From Helcococcus kunzii ATCC 51366 (GTDB lineage Bacteria > Bacillota > Clostridia > Tissierellales > Peptoniphilaceae): 64,000 bases of DNA. The stretch covers positions 743,235 to 807,234 of the forward strand of contig NZ_JH601088.1 in the NCBI RefSeq assembly GCF_000245755.1, in the 5' to 3' direction. Of this stretch, positions 38,917 through 47,297 are shown in pieces (position 1 is the stretch's first letter; every line of letters starts with the position of its first letter). The translations under genes were made by a program, and so were the position numbers. The notes beneath the pieces were generated by a model. The model was not told the DNA's origin, searched no databases, and saw only the letters and a program-made list of their open reading frames with translations.

Positions 38917-39585
38917 ATGAAAAAAATAGTTAACAATTTAGATAAAATAATAATAACGATTATAATAATATTTTTTATCTTTTTCGGTATAAAATTTAAT
39001 CATGATAATGATAAAGAAAAAAATGAACAATTTCTAATAACTGAAAGTACAGATGAAAATATAACAAAATCATCAGAAATAAATACTCAAAATGAGAATT
39101 CGAACGAATCTTCTAAAATAAAAGAGGAAAAGGAAATAGTTGTTCATATTACAGGTTGCGTAATAAATCAAGGGGTATATACCTTAAACGCTAATTCTAG
39201 AGTAAATGATTTAGTAAAATTAGCTGGTGGATTATGCAAAGACGCTGATTTAGAACGAATTAATTTATCAAGCAAATTAACAGACGAGATGAAAATACAC
39301 ATTTACAAAATTGGTGAAAATGATAAATCTGATATATTGGATAAACAAGCTGTTGAACCAAAAGATCAACAATCAGAATCAAATCCTAAAACAAAAAAGA
39401 TAAATATTAACACTGCAACCATAGATGAACTCACAACGCTTACAGGTATAGGAAAAGCAAAAGCAACAGAAATTATAGAATATAGAAAAAATACTAAATT
39501 TTCTAAGATTGAAGATCTAATGAATATTTCAGGAATTGGAAATAAAACATTTGAGAAAATCAAAGAAATGATAACAATTGATTGA
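38917..39585 (+). CDS. comEA: Competence protein ComEA (DNA receptor)
   Basis: One membrane span (about residues 8-27), an Asn/Ser/Glu-rich linker, a SLBB domain (about 70-125; VVHITGCVINQGVYTL), then a C-terminal helix-hairpin-helix pair (about 155-222; INTATIDELTTLTGIGKAKA, LMNISGIGNKTFEKI) that binds double-stranded DNA at the cell surface. Suggests DNA uptake capacity, though comEC is not in this window. The ATG at 38917 is preferred; the GTG at 38911 is part of GAGGTGAG, the ribosome site. Confidence 0.93.
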   Translation: MKKIVNNLDKIIITIIIIFFIFFGIKFNHDNDKEKNEQFLITESTDENITKSSEINTQNENSNESSKIKEEKEIVVHITGCVINQGVYTLNANSRVNDLVKLAGGLCKDADLERINLSSKLTDEMKIHIYKIGENDKSDILDKQAVEPKDQQSESNPKTKKININTATIDELTTLTGIGKAKATEIIEYRKNTKFSKIEDLMNISGIGNKTFEKIKEMITID

Positions 39586-39610
39586 AATTACACAATTAAT
39601 TTGTTATAAT
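39582..39610 (+). promoter_or_regulatory. secG promoter
   Basis: TTGAAA (39582-39587), 17 bp, TATAAT (39605-39610), starting at the comEA stop codon. Confidence 0.85.
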
Positions 39611-39643
39611 TTCATTATTGTATAAAATGAAAAGAGGAATAAA

Positions 39644-39874
39644 ATGAATACACTATTTACAGCATTAATATTAATCTCTTGTGTTGGCATTATTATCAGT
39701 ACATTATTTATGGAACCAAAATCAGAAGGTACAGGTGCACTTTCAGGTTCTTCATCAAATGTATTTGGTAAAACAGCATCAAGAGGAAAAGAAGCACTAT
39801 TAAACAAATTAACAATTATATTTGGTGTAATATTTGTTATTTCAACAATTGCTTTAACAATATTATCAAAATAG
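39644..39874 (+). CDS. secG: Preprotein translocase subunit SecG
   Basis: 76 aa, two hydrophobic helices (about 2-20 and 52-73) with the conserved cytosolic loop EGTGALSGSSSNVFGKTASR. Third subunit of the SecYEG channel. Own promoter and terminator; rnr and smpB, its common neighbours, follow after the ABC pair. Confidence 0.95.
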   Translation: MNTLFTALILISCVGIIISTLFMEPKSEGTGALSGSSSNVFGKTASRGKEALLNKLTIIFGVIFVISTIALTILSK

Positions 39875-39888
39875 TTAATAAAGATAAT

Positions 39889-39933
39889 AAGACTGTCGCA
39901 AGATATGGAAATATTTTGTGATGGTCTTTTTTT
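39889..39933 (+). terminator. secG terminator
   Basis: AAGACTGTCGCAAGATAT pairs (with G-U pairs) with ATATTTTGTGATGGTCTT around a 4-nt loop, then seven T. Confidence 0.8.
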
Positions 39934-39978
39934 GATGTATAATGTATTAGGTGAGTAATACAAAACACGGGAGATGTT

Positions 39979-40674
39979 ATGAAGTTAATTTTAGACAATA
40001 TACAGAAAAGATTTAAGGAACAAGAGGTGTTGAAGGGTGCTACCGCCGAGTTTGAAAATGGGCAAATATATGGATTACTTGGTAGAAATGGCGCAGGGAA
40101 AACAACTCTTTTTTCAATAATATACAAAGAGCTGAAGGCAGAACAGGGGACAGTTAAACTAGAAGAAAATGGTGAGATTAAAGAACTGGATCCTAAAGAA
40201 ACAGGAATGGTTTTTGCGGAAACAAATTTACCTGATTTTCTGACTGGTTATGAATATATAAAATTTATAATTGATATCACTGATCCTTATGATATTAGAA
40301 ATATTGATTTATATTTCGAGCAAATGGATTTGGACAAAGATGACAGACATAAGTTAATTAAGAATTATTCTTCAGGTATGAAGGCGAAATTATCATTATT
40401 GACTATTTATATTCAAAAGCCAAAAGTTATACTATTGGATGAACCATTAACAGCTGTGGACGTTGTGAGTGGAGCTGAAATAAAGAGATTCTTCAGACAG
40501 TTAAAAGACAATCACATTGTCATTATATCAACCCATATGTTAGATTTGGCTAAAGATATGTGTGATGAGATTGTATTACTTCATAATGGTAAATTGAATC
40601 AATTAAAGAATTTAGAAAAGAACGAAAACTACGAAGAAATTATAATTGAAGCATTGAGGTCAGAAAATGATTAA
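39979..40674 (+). CDS. ABC transporter ATP-binding protein
   Basis: 231 aa. Walker A GRNGAGKTT (about residues 36-44), signature YSSGMKAKLSL, Walker B VILLDEP and switch His in IISTHMLDLAK. The form (short, single domain, membrane partner next door) is that of ABC-2-type export systems. The downstream membrane gene overlaps by 8 nt. Cargo is unknown. GGGAG ribosome site. Confidence 0.9.
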   Translation: MKLILDNIQKRFKEQEVLKGATAEFENGQIYGLLGRNGAGKTTLFSIIYKELKAEQGTVKLEENGEIKELDPKETGMVFAETNLPDFLTGYEYIKFIIDITDPYDIRNIDLYFEQMDLDKDDRHKLIKNYSSGMKAKLSLLTIYIQKPKVILLDEPLTAVDVVSGAEIKRFFRQLKDNHIVIISTHMLDLAKDMCDEIVLLHNGKLNQLKNLEKNENYEEIIIEALRSEND

Positions 40675-42289
40675 GGCGATATCAATTATTAATAAAAAGA
40701 ACTTTTATAGTGGTTATAATACCTTTATTTATTTTTTACAGAAAATACCACTACTTGGTAAATTGATTCCGAATAAAACATTTAATATTACAGGCTTTGA
40801 TCCATTCATTAACATTATTTCTTTTGTTTTTAATTCACTTTATAAAGTGATTACAAAGACCATTTTTTATGGATTTATTATCTTCATAATTATGACTAAT
40901 AATTTTCATGATATATTAATAAAACAAATAGGGATGGATACTTTCACAAAAGCTGATATATTTTTATATCTGTTAGTCTGCGTCACACTTATTGGAACGA
41001 TGATATATCAAGTATATTTTTATGAAAATAATTTAGAGACATATTTATATGTAAAGCAGATGAAACTTAATCCGAGAGATTTTTACTTAGGAGCATTTTT
41101 CTATAATGTAATAATATTTTTTGTATCATTTGTTCCTGTAAATTATTTTATTTTAAAATTTTTAGGATTTGAATTTTCGATATGGCAAGTACTTTCATTT
41201 ATTGTTTTTGCTTATAGCTTTAGATTTTTAATAGCATGGATATTTTTAGAATTAAAGATTTTAGATGAGAAAAAAAGAGATATAATGAGTTATATAAATT
41301 GGGGAATAATGATTACTCTTGTCTTAGCTATGATTTTATATGTAATTTTGACAAAACATATCATTAACTTTAGTTTCTTATTTGATCTTAAATTTTTAGC
41401 AATTGGAGCAATGATTTTTGCTATTTCAATATATTTTCTATTGAAAAATCAATCAATTGAGGATGTTTCATATGCATCATTAAATTTAGCAAAATTAAAA
41501 TCAATAGATGTTGAAAATATTAATCAAATGATGTATAAAATTGATGGAGATAAATTAGAAAAAGGAGAAGTAGATTTTTCAAATTATTCTGGAATTGAAT
41601 ATATTAATAAAATATTTTTCTATAGAACGTCACATTTACTAAAATGGAAGAAAATAAGAGGTATTTTGATACGTGCATCTATTTTTATAGGACTAATAGT
41701 TCTATCATTTATATTCAAAGAAGAAATAAATGGTCAAGATAGTCAGTTTTTAGATAAATATATGCATATTGTGCTATTTTGTGCATGTTATTTTCTATTT
41801 AGTGGAGATTTTTTCATCAGATATTGCTTTTTAAATATGGATTTAAGCTTAATGAAAAATAATTTCTATAGAGATGAAAAATTACTACTTAAATCAATAA
41901 AAATTAGAGTTATTGAACTTATTAAATATTATATGATTCCATTTATTTTATACTTAGTGATGACTTTAATAGTTTCAATAAATCTTGAAATGGGATTGTT
42001 TAATATTATAAGAAATATAGTATTTGTAATTATGGGGTTGATATTTTTTACATTCCATTACTTATTTGCATATTATATTATCCAACCATTTACAGTGGGA
42101 ATGGAAGTTAAAAATCCTCTTTATACTATGCTAACCTATATTATTTATATGGCAGGATATTTTTCTATAATGTCAGGGATAGATACAAATATACTAACTA
42201 TTGCTTTTGCTGTATTTTCAATTGTTTATATAGTATTAGGATTTATTGGTGTCATAAAGCTTGCGCCAAAGAGATTCAAGATAAGGTAA
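40667..42289 (+). CDS. ABC transporter membrane protein (ABC-2-like)
   Basis: 540 aa with about twelve hydrophobic segments and a short N-terminal cytoplasmic stretch. No known substrate motif. Pairs with the overlapping ATPase gene upstream. The size suggests one polypeptide forming both halves of the membrane unit. Family recognised only by layout. Confidence 0.7.
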   Translation: MIKAISIINKKNFYSGYNTFIYFLQKIPLLGKLIPNKTFNITGFDPFINIISFVFNSLYKVITKTIFYGFIIFIIMTNNFHDILIKQIGMDTFTKADIFLYLLVCVTLIGTMIYQVYFYENNLETYLYVKQMKLNPRDFYLGAFFYNVIIFFVSFVPVNYFILKFLGFEFSIWQVLSFIVFAYSFRFLIAWIFLELKILDEKKRDIMSYINWGIMITLVLAMILYVILTKHIINFSFLFDLKFLAIGAMIFAISIYFLLKNQSIEDVSYASLNLAKLKSIDVENINQMMYKIDGDKLEKGEVDFSNYSGIEYINKIFFYRTSHLLKWKKIRGILIRASIFIGLIVLSFIFKEEINGQDSQFLDKYMHIVLFCACYFLFSGDFFIRYCFLNMDLSLMKNNFYRDEKLLLKSIKIRVIELIKYYMIPFILYLVMTLIVSINLEMGLFNIIRNIVFVIMGLIFFTFHYLFAYYIIQPFTVGMEVKNPLYTMLTYIIYMAGYFSIMSGIDTNILTIAFAVFSIVYIVLGFIGVIKLAPKRFKIR

Positions 42290-42295
42290 ATTTAA

Positions 42296-42340
42296 GATAT
42301 CTGTTGATTAATGAATTTTCATTTTCAACGGATATTTTTT
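42296..42340 (+). terminator. Terminator after the ABC pair
   Basis: GATATCTGTTGA pairs with TCAACGGATAT, followed by six T. Confidence 0.85.
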
Positions 42341-42364
42341 ATTATTCGTGGTATACATAATATA

Positions 42365-42373
42365 TGATATAAT
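42365..42373 (+). promoter_or_regulatory. Extended -10 promoter of rnr-smpB
   Basis: TGATATAAT, an extended -10; the region 17 bp upstream reads TTCGTG, a poor -35. Confidence 0.6.
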
Positions 42374-42405
42374 TTTAATATAATATAACTTAAAGGAAGA
42401 GAATA

Positions 42406-44331
42406 ATGCGCATATTAGATGGAAAGATTAATTTAAGTAAAAAAGGATTCGGATTTTTTATACCTGATGATGAAAATCTTGAACATATATTTATTTCTAG
42501 ATTATCTTTAAATAGAGCTTTAGATAATGATAGAGTTAGGATAAAGGTTATAAAAGAAGCTGAAGGAAATAACAAAGCAGAAGGCGAAGTCGTAGAAATT
42601 CTTGAAAGAAATAGAAGTGTTTTAGTTGGAGAATTTCAAAAAATAAAGAAATATGGTTTTGTTATTTTAGATGGAAACAAATCAAATCATGATATTTTTA
42701 TCCCTACAGAGCATATAAATGGAGCAAAAAATCACGATAAAGTAGTCGTTGAAATTTTATTTTTTGATAGAAAAGATAAAAATCCTACAGGACGAGTGGT
42801 TGAAGTTTTAGGAAATACAAATGATACAGGGATCCAAATTTTGGCTATTGCTAAAACATACGAACTACCAGATGAATTTTCCTATGATACATTAAATTAC
42901 GCAAGATCTTTACCAGATGTACCAGATAAGAAAGATTTTGCAAATAGAGAGGATTTTAGAGATTTATTTACAGTAACCATAGATGGTGCTGATGCTAAAG
43001 ATTTTGATGATGCTATTTCTATTGAAAAAAAAGATGACAAATATATTTTATATGTTCATATAGCTGATGTTGCTCATTATGTTACTGAAAATAGTGCGAT
43101 AAATGATGATGCATACGAAAGAGGGAATTCTGTATATTTACTTGATAGAGTAATACCTATGTTACCAGAGGAACTGTCAAACTCATTATGTTCATTAAAT
43201 CCAAATGTTGATAGATTGACAGTCACTGTTAAAATGGTATTTGACAAAAAAGGAAATATCAATGATTATTATTTCTATGAATCTATAATAAGAAGTAATT
43301 ATAGATTAGTTTATGAAAATGTATCTGATTTGCTAGAAGGTAAAGAAAATATCTATAAAGATGACGAATTGATAGAATCCTTAAGTAATATGAATGAACT
43401 TCATGCTATTTTAGAAGAAAAAAGAAAGATTAAAGGTGCATTAGACTTTGACTTTAAGGAATCAAAAATAATTTTAGATAAATATGGTACCCCAATTGAT
43501 ATAAAAGAAGATGAAAGAAGAGTAGCAAATAAACTAATTGAATCATTTATGGTTGTGACAAATGAAGTAGTTGGTGGACATTTTGCTAATATGGATGTGC
43601 CATTTATATATAGAGTACATGAAGCTCCTTCAGAAGATAAAGTTGAAGAATTTAGAAGTGTTATAGCTAAATTTGGACTTCAAATAAAAGGTCAGCAATT
43701 GTATCCAAAAGATTTTCAAAAAATATTAGAAGATGTTGAAGGAACGACTCTAAGCTTCTTAATTAGTAATATTATGTTGAGAACTATGCGAAAAGCAGAA
43801 TATAAGAGAGAACCAAATATTCACTTTGGGCTTGCAACGGAGAACTATTCTCACTTTACAGCTCCGATAAGGAGATATAGTGACCTTGTTGTGCATAGAA
43901 TTCTTAAAGGAAGTTTACACAATAACTTTAAAAAAGAGAAAAGATCCTATCTAAAAAGACTAGATAAGATAGCAGCACATATTTCTGAAACGGAAAGAAA
44001 CGCAGAAGAAGCGGAAAGAGATGTTGAAAGTCTGAAAAAAGCTGAATATATGCAAAACAAGATTGGAAATATTTATGATGGTATAATTTCATCTATTACC
44101 AACTTTGGTATATTTGTAGAATTACCAAATACAGTTGAGGGTTTGGTTCATTTTAGATCATTAAATGATGACTACTATGAATTTGATAAAGAAAATTATA
44201 AAATCATTGGTCAACATTTAGGAAAAGTATATGAACTTGGACAACAAGTGACTATTAAAGTTGATAATGTCAATATTGACGCAAGAGAAATAGATTTTAA
44301 ATTAATGGAAGTTGAGGAAAAAGAAAATTAA
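42406..44331 (+). CDS. rnr: Ribonuclease R
   Basis: 641 aa 3'-5' exoribonuclease. Two cold-shock-like domains (about residues 1-65 and 66-130), RNB catalytic domain with ADAKDFDDAISIEKK (about 195-209; the Asp ligands of Mg2+), YRVHEAPS and HFTAPIRRYSDLVVHR, and a C-terminal S1 domain (about 550-635, YDGIISSITNFGIFVELPN). The N-terminal helix-turn-helix and basic tail of longer RNase R proteins are absent. It degrades structured RNA and acts with tmRNA/SmpB; smpB follows and overlaps. Confidence 0.96.
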   Translation: MRILDGKINLSKKGFGFFIPDDENLEHIFISRLSLNRALDNDRVRIKVIKEAEGNNKAEGEVVEILERNRSVLVGEFQKIKKYGFVILDGNKSNHDIFIPTEHINGAKNHDKVVVEILFFDRKDKNPTGRVVEVLGNTNDTGIQILAIAKTYELPDEFSYDTLNYARSLPDVPDKKDFANREDFRDLFTVTIDGADAKDFDDAISIEKKDDKYILYVHIADVAHYVTENSAINDDAYERGNSVYLLDRVIPMLPEELSNSLCSLNPNVDRLTVTVKMVFDKKGNINDYYFYESIIRSNYRLVYENVSDLLEGKENIYKDDELIESLSNMNELHAILEEKRKIKGALDFDFKESKIILDKYGTPIDIKEDERRVANKLIESFMVVTNEVVGGHFANMDVPFIYRVHEAPSEDKVEEFRSVIAKFGLQIKGQQLYPKDFQKILEDVEGTTLSFLISNIMLRTMRKAEYKREPNIHFGLATENYSHFTAPIRRYSDLVVHRILKGSLHNNFKKEKRSYLKRLDKIAAHISETERNAEEAERDVESLKKAEYMQNKIGNIYDGIISSITNFGIFVELPNTVEGLVHFRSLNDDYYEFDKENYKIIGQHLGKVYELGQQVTIKVDNVNIDAREIDFKLMEVEEKEN

Positions 44332-44779
44332 AACATTAGCGAGAAACAAACGAGCCAAACATGATTATCATATTGAAGAATATTTTGAGGCTGGTTTAGT
44401 ATTAGAAGGAAATGAAGTAAAAAGTATTAAAGATCAAAAAGTTTCTATTAATGAATCTTTTTGTCAAATTAGAAATGGTGAAGCGTTTATCGTAAATATG
44501 CATGTTACACCGTATGAATATGGACAAGGTGGATTTTCAAAACAAGATCCCACTCGTACGAGAAAGCTTTTATTAAATAAAAAAGAACTTAAAAAAATTA
44601 ATGGTAAAATAACTGAAAAAGGTTATTCTTTTATACCATTTGAACTAAAAGAAGTTAAAGGATTGATAAAACTAGATGTTGCAATTGGTAAGGGTAAAAA
44701 ACTTTATGATAAAAGAGAAGATCTTAAATTAAAAGACGATAAAAGAAGAATAGAGCGTAGTTTAAGAAATATGTATTAA
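44312..44779 (+). CDS. smpB: SsrA-binding protein SmpB
   Basis: 155 aa with the signature ARNKRAKHDYHIEEYFEAGL (residues 10-29), GNEVKSI and the basic C-terminal tail KKLYDKREDLKLKDDKRRIE. Delivers tmRNA to stalled ribosomes. No ATG fits: TTG at 44312 gives the usual length, while ATT at 44327, 7 nt after GAGGAA, would give a slightly short N-terminus. Either way it starts with a non-ATG codon inside rnr, so coupling is likely. No tmRNA gene is visible in this window. Confidence 0.93.
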   Translation: MRKKKIKTLARNKRAKHDYHIEEYFEAGLVLEGNEVKSIKDQKVSINESFCQIRNGEAFIVNMHVTPYEYGQGGFSKQDPTRTRKLLLNKKELKKINGKITEKGYSFIPFELKEVKGLIKLDVAIGKGKKLYDKREDLKLKDDKRRIERSLRNMY

Positions 44780-44780
44780 A

Positions 44781-45386
44781 ATGGGTAATATCATGGAAAT
44801 TAGTAAATATTTAGAAACAATTACACAAGCAAATCATTATGCTGGAGGAGGCTCTGTTGCGAGCTTAAATGGAGCCCTTGCAGCTAGCCTTATACTAAAG
44901 GCGTATAATATGATAAAGAAAAAAGATGAGAGCATTTCTGATAAATTAAGACCAAATTTTGAAAATGATCTGTTAAATTATCAAAAGTTTTTTGAGATTG
45001 GTATAGAGGAAGATGGGAAAATTTTTGGAAATGTTTTAGAGGCATGGAAATTATCAAAAGATACAGAAGAAGAGAGGATTTATCGATTTAACTTTACTCA
45101 AAATGCTTTAAAAGCAGCAGTAAATTCCCCTTATAAAATAATGGAAAAATCTGTAGCTTTATTATCTTATATATTAGAAATTTCCAAGTTTTCAGATGAT
45201 ATGATTTCAACTGAACTTATTGTAGCAAGTCACCAAATTTCATCTGCTTATAATTCTGCAATTATTAACTTCTATATAAATCTTAAATATATAAAAGATA
45301 AAAAATATATTGAAGAGATGAAAGATAAACAGGAAAACTTACAAAAACAATTTGAAATGAAACTAACAGAATTTAATACAAAATAA
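44781..45386 (+). CDS. Cyclodeaminase/cyclohydrolase family protein (FTCD_C)
   Basis: 201 aa, mostly helical. YAGGGSVASLNGALAASLIL (about residues 21-40) is the typical start of formiminotetrahydrofolate cyclodeaminase-like proteins (FTCD C-terminal domain, FchA). Probably acts on folate one-carbon units; no hut or fold gene is adjacent. Two starts are possible, ATG 44781 directly after the smpB stop and ATG 44793; neither has a good ribosome site. Confidence 0.75.
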   Translation: MGNIMEISKYLETITQANHYAGGGSVASLNGALAASLILKAYNMIKKKDESISDKLRPNFENDLLNYQKFFEIGIEEDGKIFGNVLEAWKLSKDTEEERIYRFNFTQNALKAAVNSPYKIMEKSVALLSYILEISKFSDDMISTELIVASHQISSAYNSAIINFYINLKYIKDKKYIEEMKDKQENLQKQFEMKLTEFNTK

Positions 45387-45431
45387 AAAACTGTAGAAAT
45401 ATGTTTTAGCATGTTTTCTACAGTTTTTTTT
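45385..45431. terminator. Bidirectional terminator
   Basis: AAAAAACTGTAGAAA pairs with TTTCTACAGTTTTTT; A-rich on one flank and T-rich on the other, so it can serve both the gene ending at 45386 and yebC from the opposite strand. Confidence 0.9.
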
Positions 45432-45439
45432 AATTGATT

Positions 45440-46174
45440 TTATTCTTTTTCTTCAATTATTGCGTTGTGATAAATTTTGTTTACATCATCTGAATCATTT
45501 AACATGCCCATAAGTTTATTGAAAGCATCGATATCATCTTGTTCAACTAATGTAATATAATCGTGTGGTATCATTGCTGTTTCACATGTTTCAAATTCGA
45601 TGTCTGGTAATAATTCTTCGATGGCATCTTGCCCTTTTGAAAAATCAGTAAATGAAGTTTCAACAGTCATTTCACCGTCTTCAACGCTTACATCTTGTAC
45701 ATCAACATCTGATTCAAGAAGTTTTTCAAGCATTTTATTTTCATCATCGTATTTAAATACAAATAGTCCAACAGAATCATAGTTATATGAAACTCCACCA
45801 GGATTTACCATCTTACAACCTTCAGTTTTAGTAAATGCAGTTCTTACATCTGTCATAGAACGATTTGTATTATCTGTTAAACAATCTACGATGAATGTTG
45901 TATTTGCAGGTCCAAAACCTTCATAACGTGCTTCTATATAGTTTTCAATTGTGCCACCCTTTGCTTTATCAATGGCTCTTTTTATAACATCTGCAGGTAT
46001 TTGATTTGATTTTGCTTCTTGAATTTTTCTCTTTAATGTTAAGTTCATTTCAGGATCTGGTTCACCACTTTTTGCTGCAATATAAATTTCTTTTCCAAAT
46101 CTTGAATATAATTTTGTTTTCATTGCCGCAGTCTTTGCCATTGAGGCAGCGCGGACTTCGTGAGCTCTTCCCAT
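45440..46174 (-). CDS. yebC: YebC/PmpR family DNA-binding/translation factor
   Basis: 244 aa. N-terminus GRAHEVRAASMAKTAAMKTK corresponds to the family start (GR.. K..AKAD), followed by GGEPDP-like SGEPDPEMNL, the helical domain with AIDKAKGG and the domain YEGFGPANTTFIVDCLTDN, NPGGVSYNYDSVGLFV. YebC proteins act as transcriptional regulators and recent work ties them to translation of proline stretches. Lone gene; converges on the FTCD_C gene. Confidence 0.93.
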   Translation of the reverse strand: MGRAHEVRAASMAKTAAMKTKLYSRFGKEIYIAAKSGEPDPEMNLTLKRKIQEAKSNQIPADVIKRAIDKAKGGTIENYIEARYEGFGPANTTFIVDCLTDNTNRSMTDVRTAFTKTEGCKMVNPGGVSYNYDSVGLFVFKYDDENKMLEKLLESDVDVQDVSVEDGEMTVETSFTDFSKGQDAIEELLPDIEFETCETAMIPHDYITLVEQDDIDAFNKLMGMLNDSDDVNKIYHNAIIEEKE

Positions 46175-46290
46175 TTTTTACCTTCTTTCAATTCTTTTTA
46201 TAACTATTATCATTTAATAAATCGCAATGATTATTATAACAAAAAAACTTAATAAAGTGAAGAAAAATCAGTATCTTCACTTATCAAGGA

Positions 46291-47247
46291 TTAATTTATT
46301 ATATTTTTAGGGTTGCCATCTAGGTAAGAAATTAAATTATCAAAAGCAATTCTTGCACGTTTTATCATAGATTCTTTTGTTAAATAAGCTATATGAGGAG
46401 TAAGTAATGTGTTTTTCGCTTTTAATAATGGATAATCAGCTGGAATAGGAGGCTCCATATCAAAAACATCTACTCCTGCATAAGCAATTTGATTGTTATT
46501 TAATGCATCTGCTAAATCATCATTATTAATTATTGGTCCTCTTGCGCAGTTAATAAGTACAGCACTTGGTTTCATTTTCTTAAATGAACTCTTATTTACC
46601 AATCCTCTTGTTTTCTTGTTTAGTGGAAGATGTATTGTTATGATATCGGAATGTCTATAAACATCATCTAAAGACATATAAGTTACACCATAATTTATTA
46701 ATTCTTCTTTTTCACTTCTATTATATGCAACTACATTACATCCTAAAGCTAAAAATAATTTAGCAACTTCTATACCGATACTTCCTGTACCTAAAATACC
46801 AACAGTTTTACCTTTTAATTCAGTGCCTACGTAGTAATCTTCATGAGTTTTTTGTTCTCTTGTTGCAATATTACCTGATGATATTTTTCTATAGATGTTT
46901 AAAACCATTCCTAGTACTAACTCTTTTACTGAAGTATTAGAATATCCAGAGGCATTGCTAATTTTTATACCTTTATTATGTGCTTCATCTAAATCTATAT
47001 GATCAAATCCAGTAAAAGCAACATTTATATATTTAAGATTTGGATTATCTTTGAAAGCTTCACCAGGAAGTGGACTACTTGCAATCATGATAATATCAGC
47101 ATCAGATATTCTTTTCTTTTGTTCTTCTAAATCTTTTGCTTTATCATTATAATATTTAAAATCATGTCCTCTAGAAGATAATATTTCTCTATATTGATCT
47201 AATAAATCATTTGAAACTCCTAAAGGTTCAATTAATCTAATTTTCAT
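46291..47247 (-). CDS. NAD-dependent D-2-hydroxyacid dehydrogenase
   Basis: 318 aa. Rossmann motif GILGTGSIGIEVAK (about residues 145-158); catalytic Arg in NCARGPIINNDDL, Glu in VDVFDMEPP and His in LLTPHIAYLTKE. Could be a D-lactate, hydroxypyruvate or phosphoglycerate-type dehydrogenase; substrate is not readable. The ATG at 47247 follows TGGAGT at the right distance; an upstream TTG at 47262 lacks a ribosome site. No clear serine or glycine pathway genes nearby. Confidence 0.88.
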   Translation of the reverse strand: MKIRLIEPLGVSNDLLDQYREILSSRGHDFKYYNDKAKDLEEQKKRISDADIIMIASSPLPGEAFKDNPNLKYINVAFTGFDHIDLDEAHNKGIKISNASGYSNTSVKELVLGMVLNIYRKISSGNIATREQKTHEDYYVGTELKGKTVGILGTGSIGIEVAKLFLALGCNVVAYNRSEKEELINYGVTYMSLDDVYRHSDIITIHLPLNKKTRGLVNKSSFKKMKPSAVLINCARGPIINNDDLADALNNNQIAYAGVDVFDMEPPIPADYPLLKAKNTLLTPHIAYLTKESMIKRARIAFDNLISYLDGNPKNIIN

Positions 47248-47297
47248 ATTTACTCCATTCAATTAATTTAAAATTTATATTTGAATTTATATTTGTA

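Noticed and set aside
44780..45400. tmRNA gene next to smpB
   Set aside because: No tRNA-like ends or tag-coding segment found around smpB; the downstream DNA encodes the cyclodeaminase-like protein.
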